Origin: Methylobacterium sp. J-026
GTDB lineage: Bacteria > Pseudomonadota > Alphaproteobacteria > Rhizobiales > Beijerinckiaceae
Assembly: GCF_022829585.1 (NCBI RefSeq)
Contig: NZ_JAKSYC010000241.1
Coordinates: 1-64,000 of the forward strand
Direction of reading: 5' to 3'
DNA: 64,000 bases
A model generated the notes under the pieces. It worked only from the letters and a program-made list of their open reading frames with translations. It had not been told where the DNA came from and did not search any database. This document shows positions 43,425 to 53,241 of the stretch, in pieces; position 1 is the first letter of the stretch; the number at the start of each line of letters is the position of its first letter. Both the position numbers and the translations under genes were made by a program.

Positions 43425-43539
43425 GATCGACCTCTTCAAGACCGCGTTTCCAGCGTCGCGGGCCCCTGATCGATGATCGGGGCCCGCGTATCGACGTGCA
43501 AGGTAGTCTTCCGGTGCCCGCGCGCCAACGCGCGTCCGA

Positions 43540-44505
43540 TCAGCGCGCCGTCCCGACGGTGGAGCCGGTGGTGGCGCTCGGATCGGCCGGTCCCCGCGGG
43601 GCCCGCGTCGCTGCGGCCGCCGCCCGGCCCTGCGGATCGCTGAAGTAGCGGAAGAAATCCGTGTTCGGGCTGATCACCAGCCGCGTGTCGGACCCCTTCA
43701 GGCCGGTCTCGTAGGCCTGCATCGAGCGGTAGAAGCTGAAGAAGTCCGGGTCCTTGCCGAACGCCTCGGCGAGGATGCGGTTCTTGTCGGCATCGCCCTC
43801 GCCGCGCAGCTGCTCGGACTTCTGCGTCGCCTCGGCCAGGATCACCGTGACCTCGCGTTCGGCCTTGGCGCGGATCGTGGCGGCGCTCTGGTCGCCGTTG
43901 GCACGGATGTCGGCGGCCTCGCGCTCGCGCTCGGTCTTCATCCGCCGGTAGACGGCGGCCGAGTTCTGCGCGGGCAGATCGACGCGGGTCATGCGCAGGT
44001 CGACGATCTCGACGCCCAGCGCCTTCGCCTGCCGGTTCACGTCCTCCTGGATGTTGTGCATCAGCTGGCCGCGCTCGGTCTTGACGATGGCGTCGCGGGT
44101 CGAGCGGGCGAGCACGTTGCGCAGGCTTGAATTGGTGAAGCTGGCCAGCCGCTGATTGGCCAGCCCGATATTGCCCACCGCCTGGTAGAAGCGCAGCGGA
44201 TCGAGGATCCGGTAGCGGGCGAAGGCGTCCACCTCCAGGTTCTGCCGGTCGGCGGTGAGCACCGTCTGCACCGGCAGGTCGAGGTCGAGCACGCGCTTGT
44301 CGAAGATCACGACGTTCTCGACGAACGGCACCTTGAAGTAGAGGCCGGGCTTCTCCTCGCCGGTGGCGTTGAGCACGGCGCGGACACGGCCGAATTGCAG
44401 CACGAGCGCCTGCTGCATCTGGCCGACGGTGAAGATCGAGGCATAGAGCCCGATCGCGACGATCGCGGCGACCGCGATCAGGCCGGTGCGGAGGGCCTGT
44501 TTCAT
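43540..44505 (-). CDS. hflC: HflC, subunit of the FtsH-regulating complex
   Basis: A 321-residue inner-membrane SPFH/band-7 protein. An N-terminal helix (TGLIAVAAIVAIGLYASIF) is followed by the band-7 domain (VGQMQQALVLQFGRVRAVL) and a coiled coil rich in Glu/Arg (RRMKTEREREAADIRANGD). With HflK it forms the cage around FtsH that limits its access to membrane substrates. ATG at 44505 overlaps the hflK stop as ATGA. Confidence 0.95.
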   Translation of the reverse strand: MKQALRTGLIAVAAIVAIGLYASIFTVGQMQQALVLQFGRVRAVLNATGEEKPGLYFKVPFVENVVIFDKRVLDLDLPVQTVLTADRQNLEVDAFARYRILDPLRFYQAVGNIGLANQRLASFTNSSLRNVLARSTRDAIVKTERGQLMHNIQEDVNRQAKALGVEIVDLRMTRVDLPAQNSAAVYRRMKTEREREAADIRANGDQSAATIRAKAEREVTVILAEATQKSEQLRGEGDADKNRILAEAFGKDPDFFSFYRSMQAYETGLKGSDTRLVISPNTDFFRYFSDPQGRAAAAATRAPRGPADPSATTGSTVGTAR

Positions 44506-45683
44506 CGGGCGGCTCCCGCCTGAGCCGGGGACTGGGCGCGCGCACCGAATTCGGTGAGCGGCAGCACGGGCAGGACCCCGGCCGCGGTGGCGCCGCCCGG
44601 CTGCGCGCCGTTCTGATCGATGATCACCTTGTTCACGGAGCCCAGGACCTTCTCCATCGTCTCCAGGAAGATCCGCTCGCGGCTGATCGCCGGGGCGGCC
44701 TTGTAGGAGGCGTAGACCTCGCTGAACCGGGCCGCTTGGCCGGTGGCGTCGGCCGTCGCCTTGGTCCGGTAGGCCTCGGCCTGCTGGAAGATCTGGGACG
44801 CCTTGCCCCGGGCCTGCGGCACTTCGCGGCTGGCGTAGGTCTTGGCCTCGTTCTGCGCCGTGTCGGCGTCCTGCTGGGCGGCGTTCACGTCGATGAAGGC
44901 GGGACGCACCTCCGGCGGCGGGTTGACCGAGACGAGCTGCACCACCTCGATGCGCACGCCGGCGCCGTACTCGTCGAGCGCCTTCTGGACCATCTCCTTC
45001 ACCTCCTGGGCGATGCTCGACTGCTCGTTGGTGAGGATCGCCTGGATGTTGCGGCGGCCGATCACCTCGCGCATCGCGCTCTCGGAGATCGCCTTGATGG
45101 TGCCCTCCGGGTTCTGGAGGTTGAACACGAAGTCGGAGGCCTTGAGCGGGTTGATCCGCCACTGCACCTCGAAGTCGAGGTCGACGATGTTCTCATCACC
45201 GGTCAGGATCAGGCTCTCGTCCGGCACGTCGCGGTTGCGGCCCTGGCCGCCGGGACCGGCGCGGAAGCCGATCTGGATCGAGTTCTGGGAGCCGACATCC
45301 GGCTTGACCACCCCGCCGATCGGGTAGGGGAAGTTGTAGCGCAGGCCCTCGCCCTTGGTGCCGACGTAGCGGCCGAAGATCGTCTCGATGCCGACCTGAC
45401 GCGGGTAGACGGTGTAGAAGCCGGTCGCGAGCCAGACCGCGACGGCGAGCGCCGCGATGACCGCCGCGCTGCGGCCGCCGCCGAAGCCGGTCGAGCCGCC
45501 GCCGCTATAGCCACCGCCGGTGCCGCCACCCCCCGGGATCAGGCCGCGCAGGCGATCCTGCCCACGGCGGAGCAGGTCCTCGAGGTTCGGCGGAGTCTTG
45601 CCGCCGCCGCCCCAGGGGCCGCCGCCGTTGCCGCCGGGTCGGCCCCAGGGACCCCCGCCGCCGCTCTGATTGCTCCAAGGCAT
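44502..45683 (-). CDS. hflK: HflK, subunit of the FtsH-regulating complex
   Basis: A 393-residue partner of HflC. A Gly/Pro/Trp-rich cytoplasmic start (residues 2-55, PWSNQSGGGGPWGRPGG) precedes one helix (AAVIAALAVAVWLATGFYTV) and the band-7 domain (YPRQVGIETIFGRYVGTKGEGL). The coiled coil follows (AFIDVNAAQQDADTAQNEAKTYAS). The ATG at 45683 is the first start of the typical HflK N-terminus; the frame extends to 45998, but that sequence belongs to the hairpin-bearing gap. Confidence 0.95.
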   Translation of the reverse strand: MPWSNQSGGGGPWGRPGGNGGGPWGGGGKTPPNLEDLLRRGQDRLRGLIPGGGGTGGGYSGGGSTGFGGGRSAAVIAALAVAVWLATGFYTVYPRQVGIETIFGRYVGTKGEGLRYNFPYPIGGVVKPDVGSQNSIQIGFRAGPGGQGRNRDVPDESLILTGDENIVDLDFEVQWRINPLKASDFVFNLQNPEGTIKAISESAMREVIGRRNIQAILTNEQSSIAQEVKEMVQKALDEYGAGVRIEVVQLVSVNPPPEVRPAFIDVNAAQQDADTAQNEAKTYASREVPQARGKASQIFQQAEAYRTKATADATGQAARFSEVYASYKAAPAISRERIFLETMEKVLGSVNKVIIDQNGAQPGGATAAGVLPVLPLTEFGARAQSPAQAGAAR

Positions 45684-45859
45684 CCTAGCCGTCGTCTCCC
45701 GCCTGTCCGCGCCCGGCCCGATCCCGGCGGGCGCCCCCCTTGGCCTGAACGGCCACGCTCGCCCGTCTAGTCCCGGATGGCCGGGCGATCCGGCCCCTCG
45801 CAGGCCTAGCGCATCGTCCTGGATATCGGAACCAGGACGACGCGTAGGTCTTTGGTTTT

Positions 45860-45905
45860 GCATCATCTTTTTCCGAAAGCCGGAAACCGCCTCTCGGGAT
45901 GATGC
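45860..45905. repeat. Short palindromic repeat (GCATCATC ... GATGATGC)
   Basis: GCATCATC and GATGATGC enclose CCGAAAG/CTCTCGG-like arms around CCGGAAACCGC. This form (GCATCATCTTTTTCCGAAAG, then CGGGATGATGCTCTA) is a widespread intergenic element in Hyphomicrobiales by recollection. It sits in the 373-bp gap between folA and hflK, which otherwise shows no gene. Confidence 0.65.
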
Positions 45906-46056
45906 TCTAAGCGCTTGCACGGGCGCATCGTCCCGCAAGATGTGCAAGCCTGCGGTGAGCGCACGTACCCGATTGGCACCTGCGGGCGCGCCCCCCATGC
46001 TGTCAAGGCTGGCAGGTGGGCATGCGCGATGCCAAAGGCAAATGCGGCGGCGCGCC

Positions 46057-46548
46057 TCAGCGCACCCGCTTCCAATCGACGAACGCGAATGCGTGCGCGT
46101 CGCGGGGGCCCGCCGGGTGCTGCTCGCGGAAGGTTTCGCGGAAGCGGGCCCGGTCGAAATCCGGGAATCGCACGTCGCCCTCCGGATCGGCCGCGACCTC
46201 GGTGAGGTGGAGCCGATCGGCCCGCGGAAGCGCGATTGCGTAGATCTCGGCGCCGCCCACCACCATCAGCTCCGGCCCGGCGGCAGCCGCCAGCGCGGAA
46301 TCCCAATCGTGGACGATCTCGGCGCCCTCCGCCCGGAAGGTACGGTCCCGGGTGAGCACCAGCGTGCGGCGGCCCGGGAGTGGCCGGCCGATCGAGTCCC
46401 AGGTCCTGCGGCCCATCAGCATCGGCTTGCCCAGGGTCAGGGCCTTGAACCGCTTCAGGTCGCTGGAGAGATGCCAGGCGAGGCCGTTGTCGCGGCCGAT
46501 GACGCCGTTGCGGGCGATGGCCGCCACCAGCGCGACGATCGGGCTCAT
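46057..46548 (-). CDS. folA: Dihydrofolate reductase
   Basis: A 163-residue enzyme that reduces dihydrofolate to tetrahydrofolate. The start [32 protein letters not shown] contains the Trp-His and Asp active-site region. Further motifs are [25 protein letters not shown] and [24 protein letters not shown]. The ATG at 46548 overlaps the thyA stop by four bases, so both are made from one message; FolA regenerates the dihydrofolate that ThyA releases. Confidence 0.95.
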   Translation of the reverse strand: MSPIVALVAAIARNGVIGRDNGLAWHLSSDLKRFKALTLGKPMLMGRRTWDSIGRPLPGRRTLVLTRDRTFRAEGAEIVHDWDSALAAAAGPELMVVGGAEIYAIALPRADRLHLTEVAADPEGDVRFPDFDRARFRETFREQHPAGPRDAHAFAFVDWKRVR

Positions 46549-47339
46549 ACCGCCACCGGGGCGGCGATGGCGGGGTGCGGGTCGTAGCCCGCGACGGAGA
46601 CATCCTCGTACCGGAAGGCGAACAGGTCGCGGACCTCGGGATTGAGCCGCAGCTGCGGCAGCGGGCGCGGGGCGCGGGCAAGCAGGGTGCGGGTCTGCTC
46701 CAGGTGGTTCCGGTAGAGATGCGCGTCGCCGAAGGTGTGGACGAAGTCGCCGACGCCGAGGCCGGTCACCTGGGCGATCATGTGGGTGAGGAGCGCGTAG
46801 CTCGCGATGTTGAACGGCACGCCCAGGAAGGCATCGGCCGACCGCTGGTAGAGCTGGCAGGAGAGCCGCCCGTCGCTCACGTAGAACTGGAACAGGCAGT
46901 GGCAGGGGGCGAGCGCCATCCGGTCGAGGTCGGCCGGGTTCCAGGCCGAGACGATCAGGCGGCGGGAGTCGGGGTTGCGGCGGATCTCGCCCAGCACCCA
47001 GGCGATCTGGTCGACGGTGCCGCCGCCGGGCTTCGCCCAGGAGCGCCACTGCTTGCCGTAGACCGGGCCGAGGTCGCCGGCCTCGTCCGCCCACTCGTCC
47101 CAGATCGTCACGCCGTTCGCCCGCAGGGCGGCCACGTTGGTGTCGCCGGTGAGGAACCAGAGCAGCTCGTGGATGATCGAGCGCAGATGCAGACGCTTGG
47201 TGGTGACCAGCGGGAAGCCGGCCGACAGGTCGAAGCGCATCTGGTGGCCGAACACCGAGAGCGTGCCGGTGCCGGTGCGATCGTCCTTGGCGGCGCCCGC
47301 GTCGAGGATGCGCCGGAGCAGGTCGTGATAAGCGTCCAT
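46545..47339 (-). CDS. thyA: Thymidylate synthase
   Basis: A 264-residue enzyme that methylates dUMP to dTMP using methylene-tetrahydrofolate. The catalytic Cys is in [14 protein letters not shown] and the nucleotide site in [29 protein letters not shown]. The start [35 protein letters not shown] is standard. It heads the thyA-folA operon. Confidence 0.97.
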   Translation of the reverse strand: MDAYHDLLRRILDAGAAKDDRTGTGTLSVFGHQMRFDLSAGFPLVTTKRLHLRSIIHELLWFLTGDTNVAALRANGVTIWDEWADEAGDLGPVYGKQWRSWAKPGGGTVDQIAWVLGEIRRNPDSRRLIVSAWNPADLDRMALAPCHCLFQFYVSDGRLSCQLYQRSADAFLGVPFNIASYALLTHMIAQVTGLGVGDFVHTFGDAHLYRNHLEQTRTLLARAPRPLPQLRLNPEVRDLFAFRYEDVSVAGYDPHPAIAAPVAV

Positions 47340-47403
47340 CGGCCCTTCCTGCGCGCCGGCGCGGCGCCCGGCAAGCGCGGCGCCGACATATGCACCGCTC
47401 CGC

Positions 47404-48135
47404 TCAGGGCGGCCACAGCAGGTAGGTCACGAGGGCGAGGTTCGACCAGCCGTGGAGGGCGATGCCGGGCCAGAGCCGGCCGGTGCGCCAGCGCAGCCAG
47501 CCGAGCGCCAGGGCGAGGGGCAGGAGCGAGACGGGCCGGGCGAGCCCCCAGGACGAGACGTGTGCGGCCGCGAAGATCACGGCTGTGACCAGGATCGCCC
47601 CCGCCGGCCCCAGGGCCGCATCGGCGCGGGCATAGGCCTCGCCGCGCAGCAGCAGTTCCTCGGCCACCGGGGCCAGGATCGTGAGATAGGCGAGCCATGC
47701 CGCCACCGCGGCCTGGCTCATGAACGGCGACAGCCGGACGTGCTGGCCGAAGCTCGCGCCGAACAGCTCCGCGGTGCCGGTCACCCAGGCGATGTGCAGC
47801 ACCGGCCAGACCAGGAGCAGCCCCAGCAGCGCCACCGGCCGCATCCCGTTCTGGCGTTCCCGGTCGAGGGCGAGGCGGCGGCGCCACCCGGCCCGGTCCC
47901 GCCACCACGCGCCGCCGAGCACGAAGGCCGCGAGGAAGACCTGGCGCAGGGCGTCGACCGCGAAGGCCCGGTGGGCGAGTTCCACCGCGCTGAGGAACTG
48001 GCGCCGCTCCGGCGGCAGGAACGGGTCGATCCCGTTCCACAGGTCGAACCCGACGCGCACGCTCGCCAGCGAGAGGAGGCTCGCGGCGCCGAGGTAGAGG
48101 ATAACGAGCCCGATCAGGACGGCGAGGCGCCCCAT
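47404..48135 (-). CDS. CPBP-family intramembrane metalloprotease
   Basis: An integral membrane protein with about seven hydrophobic segments. The CPBP/Abi motifs are [14 protein letters not shown] (Glu-Glu and Arg), [17 protein letters not shown] (His) and [12 protein letters not shown] (His and Asn), which form the metal site. The frame is open to a TTG at 48321, but that start would lie within the acceptor piece of the ssrA gene, so the ATG at 48135 (about 243 residues) is preferred. A start between 48135 and 48250 also remains possible. The substrate is unknown; bacterial members act in stress and bacteriocin immunity. Confidence 0.8.
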   Translation of the reverse strand: MGRLAVLIGLVILYLGAASLLSLASVRVGFDLWNGIDPFLPPERRQFLSAVELAHRAFAVDALRQVFLAAFVLGGAWWRDRAGWRRRLALDRERQNGMRPVALLGLLLVWPVLHIAWVTGTAELFGASFGQHVRLSPFMSQAAVAAWLAYLTILAPVAEELLLRGEAYARADAALGPAGAILVTAVIFAAAHVSSWGLARPVSLLPLALALGWLRWRTGRLWPGIALHGWSNLALVTYLLWPP

Positions 48136-48244
48136 CGCGGACCAGACGCGCCCCGGCCGGGGGCCGCCGCCCGGGGACTGCGCGCTTCCCGCAACAGCCT
48201 CGCCGAGAGACTCGCCCTGAGACAGCGACGCGACACGATCGGGC

Positions 48245-48273
48245 TTCAAAACCGGACCGATCCCCTCTATATC
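48245..48273 (+). promoter_or_regulatory. Candidate ssrA promoter
   Basis: TTCAAA at 48245-48250 and TATATC at 48268-48273 are 17 bases apart and point at the ssrA gene; transcription would begin near 48280, just before the hairpin GCCGG/CCGGC. Confidence 0.5.
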
Positions 48274-48279
48274 TTGGGT

Positions 48280-48622
48280 GCCGGTCGCGAGGCCGGCTAT
48301 GGCGATAAACGTTCTTCGCAATAAACCTATCGGACCCGGGGGCGGTACCCGGCGCCTCCACCCGAACCCAGGACATGCTGCCGCAAGGCGCGTGACGGGA
48401 GCCTGGGCTCCGGCGGGGGCGAAGTGAGGATCGACGAGGGCGTAAAGGTTGGACTTTCGCTCGGCATGGTTCCGCCGTTATCGGGCCTCTGCAACAGTTG
48501 CCAACGACAACTTTGCTCCGGTGGCGGTGGCCGCGTAATCGGTCCCCAATATCGATCTGAAGTCCTAGCGGGTAGCACCGCATAGGCGGGGTCCGGAGGC
48601 ACCTGGCACCAAAAGCCTCCAC
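48280..48622 (+). ncRNA. ssrA: Circularly permuted two-piece tmRNA (ssrA)
   Basis: The acceptor piece precedes the coding piece, as in alphaproteobacteria. Acceptor piece: T stem CCGGG/CCCGG (48336-48352), then CGCCTCC (48353-48359), discriminator A and CC. Coding piece: begins GGGGGCG at 48415, which pairs along 7 bp with CGCCTCC, then GAGGATCGACGAGGG as in the D-arm analogue. The tag frame at 48500-48538 reads ANDNFAPVAVAA and stop. AGGTT after the coding 5' end can pair with AACCT before the T stem (helix P2). The third base of CCA appears not to be encoded. The spacer between the pieces (48363-48414) must be removed by processing. A hairpin GGAGGC/GCCTCC (48595-48620) ends the gene. Confidence 0.93.
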
Positions 48623-48689
48623 TTCATTCCTCGGTCCGGCCATCCGCGGCGGGGCGCCGGGCACAGACCGGGCTAGAGCGCGACCGCAG

Positions 48690-49316
48690 ATGGCAGACGA
48701 CCTGATCCGCTACGATCTCCTGGTACAGGACGCCCTGCGCGGCGTCGTGCGCAAGGTGCTGACCGACGCGGCCCGCGAAGGGCTGATGGGGGAGCACCAT
48801 TTCTACGTGTCATTCCGGACGGAGGCGCCCGGCGTGCGGATGTCGCAGGCCCTGCGCGAGAAATACCCGCAGGACATGACCATCGTCCTGCAGCACCAGT
48901 TCTGGGACCTCAACGTCACCGAGCACGCCTTCGAGGTCGGCCTGTCCTTCTCGGGCGTCCCGGAGCGGCTCCTGGTGCCGTTCGACGCCCTGTCGGGCTT
49001 CTTCGACCCCTCCGTGCAGTTCGGCCTGAAGTTTGACCTGAGCGAGGCCGGCGAGACCCCCGAGGAGGCCAACACCGCCCCGGCCAAGTCCGGCCCGCGC
49101 GGCGCGGGCTCCGAGCCCGGCGAGGTTCGCCCCAAGGGCTCCGGTCTCGCCACGATCGGCGCGGCCGCGCCGAAGGGCCTGCCGGCCCCCGCTGCCCAGG
49201 GCGACAAACCCACCGGCAAGCCGGACGAGAAGGCCCCCCGCCCCGCCGCCAAGAAGGAGGGCGAGGAGGGCAGCGCCGAGGTCGTGAGCCTCGACGCCTT
49301 CCGCAAGAAGAGCTGA
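48690..49316 (+). CDS. sspB: SspB-family ClpXP adaptor
   Basis: SspB tethers ssrA-tagged proteins to the protease ClpXP. The 208-residue protein has the alphaproteobacterial SspB start IRYDLLVQDALRGVVRKVL, the tag-binding domain (FYVSFRTEAPGVRMSQALREKYP, then MTIVLQHQFWDLNVTEHAFEVGLSF), a Pro/Lys-rich flexible linker and a C-terminal ClpX-binding tail ending VVSLDAFRKKS. It lies directly downstream of the ssrA gene that encodes its ligand. Confidence 0.93.
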   Translation: MADDLIRYDLLVQDALRGVVRKVLTDAAREGLMGEHHFYVSFRTEAPGVRMSQALREKYPQDMTIVLQHQFWDLNVTEHAFEVGLSFSGVPERLLVPFDALSGFFDPSVQFGLKFDLSEAGETPEEANTAPAKSGPRGAGSEPGEVRPKGSGLATIGAAAPKGLPAPAAQGDKPTGKPDEKAPRPAAKKEGEEGSAEVVSLDAFRKKS

Positions 49317-49434
49317 ACTCTTCGGGTCAAATCGACGGCCCGGGGACTCAGGAGTGGACGAGGGGATCGCGCGGTTAGGGCTGTCGGCGAGCGAGCGGAA
49401 GCACCGCGCGAAGCGCTTCTAAGCGCTTCAGATT

Positions 49435-49698
49435 TTGGCCCTCGCCGTAGCCGTGTCGGCCCTCGGCCTCGGCTTCGGCGGTCTCTTCATTGCGTCACGG
49501 CTCTACGACCGCAAAACCCGTCAGCTTGACGCGCGTCGGGGCGAGGAGCGTACGTCCGAACGACGGTCTGAAGGCGTACCCGATCGCGGGCATCGATCGT
49601 TCAGGACGACCCGCTCGATGATCGCCCGGAGAGCTGGCGCGCGACACCGGCAGGATTTTAGACCGCGCCGACGCCAAGAGGCTTGTCGAGCCCTGTAG
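49435..49698 (+). CDS. Possible small membrane protein frame, weak
   Basis: A TTG-started frame directly after an in-frame stop. The first 25 residues form a plausible membrane helix (LAVAVSALGLGFGGLFIASRL), followed by a basic tail (YDRKTRQLDARRGEER). There is no ribosome-binding site, and the second half is low-complexity Arg-rich. It may be a fragment of a former membrane protein or chance. The rest of 49317-49702 holds no supported gene. Confidence 0.25.
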   Translation: MALAVAVSALGLGFGGLFIASRLYDRKTRQLDARRGEERTSERRSEGVPDRGHRSFRTTRSMIARRAGARHRQDFRPRRRQEACRAL

Positions 49699-49702
49699 CT
49701 GA

Positions 49703-49972
49703 TCACGGGCTCAGCGGTTTGACGAAGGCCGCGCCCGCGCCGAAGAAGGCCGCTATGCCGGCAAAAGCCGTGGAGAGCGGGGCCAGGACCCGGTTCCGGC
49801 CGAGCTTCAGCGTCTCGGCGCGCAGCTTCGCTGCCACGGCCTGAAGCTTGGTCTGCTCGTCGATGAGCTTACGCTGCTCGGCCACGAACGTTTCCGTTTC
49901 GGCATTGGAGCGCAGGACGCGGGCGACCTGCTCGCCGTAGCCCAGCGTGGCGGGAGCCATAGTATCGGGCAT
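49703..49972 (-). CDS. Small coiled-coil protein with C-terminal helix
   Basis: An 89-residue product: an N-terminal polar stretch, a coiled coil (FVAEQRKLIDEQTKLQAVAAKLRAETLKLG) and one hydrophobic C-terminal segment (APLSTAFAGIAAFFGAGAAFV). No family is recognised, though the layout recalls the DUF1640 protein in this window. ATG at 49972 or 49960 could be used. The regular heptads argue that it is translated. Confidence 0.55.
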   Translation of the reverse strand: MPDTMAPATLGYGEQVARVLRSNAETETFVAEQRKLIDEQTKLQAVAAKLRAETLKLGRNRVLAPLSTAFAGIAAFFGAGAAFVKPLSP

Positions 49973-50056
49973 CGCGGTTCGTGCCTGAGTCCAGCCTGGA
50001 CGACTTGCTCGCCCCGGTCGACAATGTGAGAATGCACCGGGAACCCGTCGACCCGC

Positions 50057-51445
50057 TCAGGCCCGCCCCTCGGCCTCCATGCGCAACCCGTGCTCCGGCC
50101 GCAGCGTCACCCGGTGGAGCGGCGTGACCGGTGGGTGATCCGCCGGCAGGTGGAACCGCACCGCCCGCACGATGTGCGCCAAGAGGATCACCGCCTCCTG
50201 AACCGAAAAGCTCTGGCCGATGCAGACCCGCGGCCCGGCGCCGAACGGCAGATAGGCGAAGCGCGGGATGCTGTCGCGGTTCTCGGGCAGGAACCGCTCC
50301 GGCACGAAGGCCTCCGGATCCTCCCACAGCAGATGGTGCCGGTGGAGCACCCAGGGAGCCACCATCACCAGCGAGCCCCGCGGCACCTTGATCCGCCCGA
50401 GCCGGTCGTCCCGGACCGCCTGCCGGCTGAGGAAGGGCACCGGCGGGAACAGCCGCATCGCCTCCTCGATCACCGCCCTGGTGAAGGGCAGCCGCTCCAC
50501 GGCGAAATCCCCCGGCCCCGCGGCATCGACCTCGGCCTCGATCCGCGCCTGCGCGGCGGGATCCTGCGACAGGCAGTAGAGCGTCCAGGTCAGGGAATTG
50601 GCCGTGGTCTCGTGGCCGGCGGCGATGAAGGTGACGATGTTGGCCTTCACGGCGAGATCCGAGAGGCCGGTGCCGGTCTCGGGATCCTGCGCCGCCAGCA
50701 GCAGGGTCAGCAGGTCCCGGGGCGCCTCCCCCTGCGCCATCAGCCCCTTGCGCCGGGCGATCAATTCGTCGACCACCTCGGCGAAGAAGCGCCCGGCCGG
50801 CCGCGCCCGCAGGCGGCCGATCCGCGGCACGAAATCGGGCACGCCGAACACGTCGAGGGGGTCGATCGGCCCCACCGCCTCCAGGAAGCGCGTGATGGCG
50901 CGGCCCAGCGCGTCCGGGTCGCCCGGCAGACCCTGCGTGAAGATCGTCCGTTCCAGCACGTCCAGGGTGACCCGGGTCATCTCCAGGGCGACGTCGACCC
51001 GCTTGCCGGCCCGGCGGCCGAGGCGCCGCCCGAGCTTGGCGCCGGCGGCATTCATGGCCTCGGAAAAACCCTGGACGGTGCGGGCGTTGAAGATCGGCGC
51101 CAGGGTCCGGCGCTGGAGCCGCCACTCGTCGCCCTCGGCGCTCAGCAGGCCGTTGCCGAGCCCCGGGGCCAGGACCCGCCGCTGGAGGTCGTCCTTGCGG
51201 TAGCCGTCGGCGTTCTCGACGAGCAGGTAGCGGATCAGCGCCGGGTCGCTCACCACGGTGATCCGGCCCATCGCGCCCTCGGCCGCCACGACCGGCAGCT
51301 TGAAATGCACGTCCATCCAGGTGGTGATCGGGTTCTTCCGCGCCGCCCGCAGGAACTCGAACAGGCCCAGCGGCTCGCGCAGCGGCGGCGGCACGGCGGG
51401 GCGGAACCGGGTAACGGGCTCGGGGAGATCGATCGTCGCGCTCAT
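50057..51445 (-). CDS. Cytochrome P450
   Basis: A 462-residue heme monooxygenase without a membrane anchor. The heme-Cys loop is [13 protein letters not shown], the I-helix motif is [10 protein letters not shown], and the K-helix EEAMRLFP (ExxR) is followed by [13 protein letters not shown] at 51445 with AAGGAG upstream is preferred. It resembles the soluble bacterial P450s related to fatty-acid hydroxylases (CYP102-like heme domain), but there is no fused reductase and no ferredoxin gene nearby; electron partners and substrate are unknown. It diverges from fumC. Confidence 0.93.
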   Translation of the reverse strand: MSATIDLPEPVTRFRPAVPPPLREPLGLFEFLRAARKNPITTWMDVHFKLPVVAAEGAMGRITVVSDPALIRYLLVENADGYRKDDLQRRVLAPGLGNGLLSAEGDEWRLQRRTLAPIFNARTVQGFSEAMNAAGAKLGRRLGRRAGKRVDVALEMTRVTLDVLERTIFTQGLPGDPDALGRAITRFLEAVGPIDPLDVFGVPDFVPRIGRLRARPAGRFFAEVVDELIARRKGLMAQGEAPRDLLTLLLAAQDPETGTGLSDLAVKANIVTFIAAGHETTANSLTWTLYCLSQDPAAQARIEAEVDAAGPGDFAVERLPFTRAVIEEAMRLFPPVPFLSRQAVRDDRLGRIKVPRGSLVMVAPWVLHRHHLLWEDPEAFVPERFLPENRDSIPRFAYLPFGAGPRVCIGQSFSVQEAVILLAHIVRAVRFHLPADHPPVTPLHRVTLRPEHGLRMEAEGRA

Positions 51446-51565
51446 CGGCTCCTTCCGGCGGGAACAGAGCCCCGCCCTTGTCGGTGCGCCGGGGAAAACC
51501 GGCATCGCGATTCACCCGCGCCTCATTTAAGTAGGCACCGCACTGCACCAGACGTAGAGGCCACG

Positions 51566-52975
51566 ATGTCGCCCACCGAGACCGCCACCCGCACCGAGTC
51601 CGACACCTTCGGTCCGATCGAGGTCCCGGCGCATCGCTATTGGGGCGCGCAGACCCAGCGCTCGATCCAGAACTTCAAGATCGGCACCGACCGGATGCCG
51701 GCGCCGCTGGTGCACGCGCTCGGCCTCGTGAAGCAGGCCGCCGCCCTGGTGAACAAGGATCTCGGCGCCCTGGAACCGAAGCTCGCCGACGCCATCGCGG
51801 CCTCGGCCGCCGAGGTGGTGGAGGGCCGCTACGACGACGAGTTTCCGCTCGTCATCTACCAGACCGGCTCGGGCACCCAGTCCAACATGAACGCCAACGA
51901 GGTGATCGCCAGCCTCGCCAACGAGCGGCTCGGGGCTAAGCGCGGCGGCAAGTCCCCGGTCCACCCGAACGACCATTGCAACCGCGGCCAGTCCTCCAAC
52001 GACACCTTCCCCACCGCCATGCACATCGCGGTGGCGCGGGAGATCCAGGGCCGCCTCCTGCCGGCCCTGAGCCACCTGCACACGGCCCTCGACGCCAAGG
52101 CCCGGGCGTTCGCCTCGATCGTCAAGATCGGCCGCACCCACCTGCAGGACGCGACCCCGGTCTCCCTCGGCCAGGAATTCTCCGGCTATGCCGCGCAGGT
52201 GGCTCTGGGCGGGGCGCGCGTCGCAGCGACCCTGCCGGGCGTGCTGGCGCTGGCCCAGGGCGGCACCGCGGTCGGCACCGGCCTCAACGCCCACCCGGAA
52301 TTCGCCGACCGGTTCGCCGCCAAGGTCGCGGACCTGACCGGGCTGTCCTTCACCTCGGCCGAGAACAAGTTCGAGGCGCTGGCCACCCACGACGCCCTGG
52401 TGTTCACGCAGGGCGCGCTCGCCGCCCTCGCCGCCGGCCTGTTCAAGATCGCCCAGGACATCCGCTTCCTCGGCTCCGGCCCACGCTCCGGCCTCGGCGA
52501 GCTGTCCCTGCCCGAGAACGAGCCCGGCTCCTCGATCATGCCCGGCAAGGTCAACCCGACCCAGTGCGAGGCGCTGACCATGGTCTGCGCCCAGGTGATC
52601 GGCAACGGCACCACGGTGAGCTTCGCCGGCAGCCAGGGCAATTTCGAGCTCAACGTGTTCAAGCCGGTGATCGCCAACGCGGTCCTGCAATCGATCCGGC
52701 TGCTCGCCGACGCCGCGGTGAGCTTCACCGACAATTGCGTGGTCGGCATCAAGGCGAACGAGGATAAGATCGCCGACCTGATGAGCCGCTCCCTCATGCT
52801 GGTGACGGCGCTCGCCCCCTCGATCGGCTACGACAAGGCCGCCGAGATCGCCAAGACGGCGCACAAGAACGGCACGACCCTCAAGCAGGAGGCCCTGCGC
52901 CTCGGCTACGTCACCGAGGCGGAGTTCGAGCGCGTGGTCCGGCCGGAGACCATGCTGGCCCCCAGCGCCGACTGA
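51566..52975 (+). CDS. fumC: Class II fumarate hydratase
   Basis: A 469-residue TCA-cycle enzyme that converts fumarate to malate. The start has [19 protein letters not shown]. Substrate-site motifs are [29 protein letters not shown] and the signature [16 protein letters not shown]. It is oxygen-stable and iron-free by family. It is followed by the DUF4169 and ribbon-helix-helix genes, 62 bases on. Confidence 0.97.
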   Translation: MSPTETATRTESDTFGPIEVPAHRYWGAQTQRSIQNFKIGTDRMPAPLVHALGLVKQAAALVNKDLGALEPKLADAIAASAAEVVEGRYDDEFPLVIYQTGSGTQSNMNANEVIASLANERLGAKRGGKSPVHPNDHCNRGQSSNDTFPTAMHIAVAREIQGRLLPALSHLHTALDAKARAFASIVKIGRTHLQDATPVSLGQEFSGYAAQVALGGARVAATLPGVLALAQGGTAVGTGLNAHPEFADRFAAKVADLTGLSFTSAENKFEALATHDALVFTQGALAALAAGLFKIAQDIRFLGSGPRSGLGELSLPENEPGSSIMPGKVNPTQCEALTMVCAQVIGNGTTVSFAGSQGNFELNVFKPVIANAVLQSIRLLADAAVSFTDNCVVGIKANEDKIADLMSRSLMLVTALAPSIGYDKAAEIAKTAHKNGTTLKQEALRLGYVTEAEFERVVRPETMLAPSAD

Positions 52976-53037
52976 TTTTTTTGGGATCTGGCCGGCGCGT
53001 CTCTCATGCGCCGGTCGCCACCATCGGGAGGCGATCC

Positions 53038-53241
53038 GTGGCTGAGATCATCAACCTGCGTCAGGTCCGCAAGGCGAAGGCCCGCGCCGGGGCCGACGCG
53101 AAGGCCGAGGCCAACCGGATCGCCTTCGGGCAGCCGAAGAAGGCCAAGACCCTCCAGCAGCGGCGCAAGTCCCTGGAGATCGAGCGCCACGAGGGCCATC
53201 GCCTCGACCGGCGCGAGCCGGATCCCGATTCGGCGGAATGA
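53038..53241 (+). CDS. DUF4169-family small basic protein
   Basis: A 67-residue, highly charged protein: AEIINLRQVRKAKARAGADAKAEANRIAFG, then KTLQQRRKSLEIERHEGHRLD. This fits DUF4169, of unknown function. The GTG start at 53038 follows GGGAGG by six bases. The stop overlaps the next start as ATGA, so the pair is coupled. Confidence 0.82.
   Translation: MAEIINLRQVRKAKARAGADAKAEANRIAFGQPKKAKTLQQRRKSLEIERHEGHRLDRREPDPDSAE

Noticed and set aside
48136-48321. Extension of the CPBP protease to the TTG at 48321
   Set aside because: That start lies in the ssrA acceptor piece and promoter region, and the added residues show no domain features.
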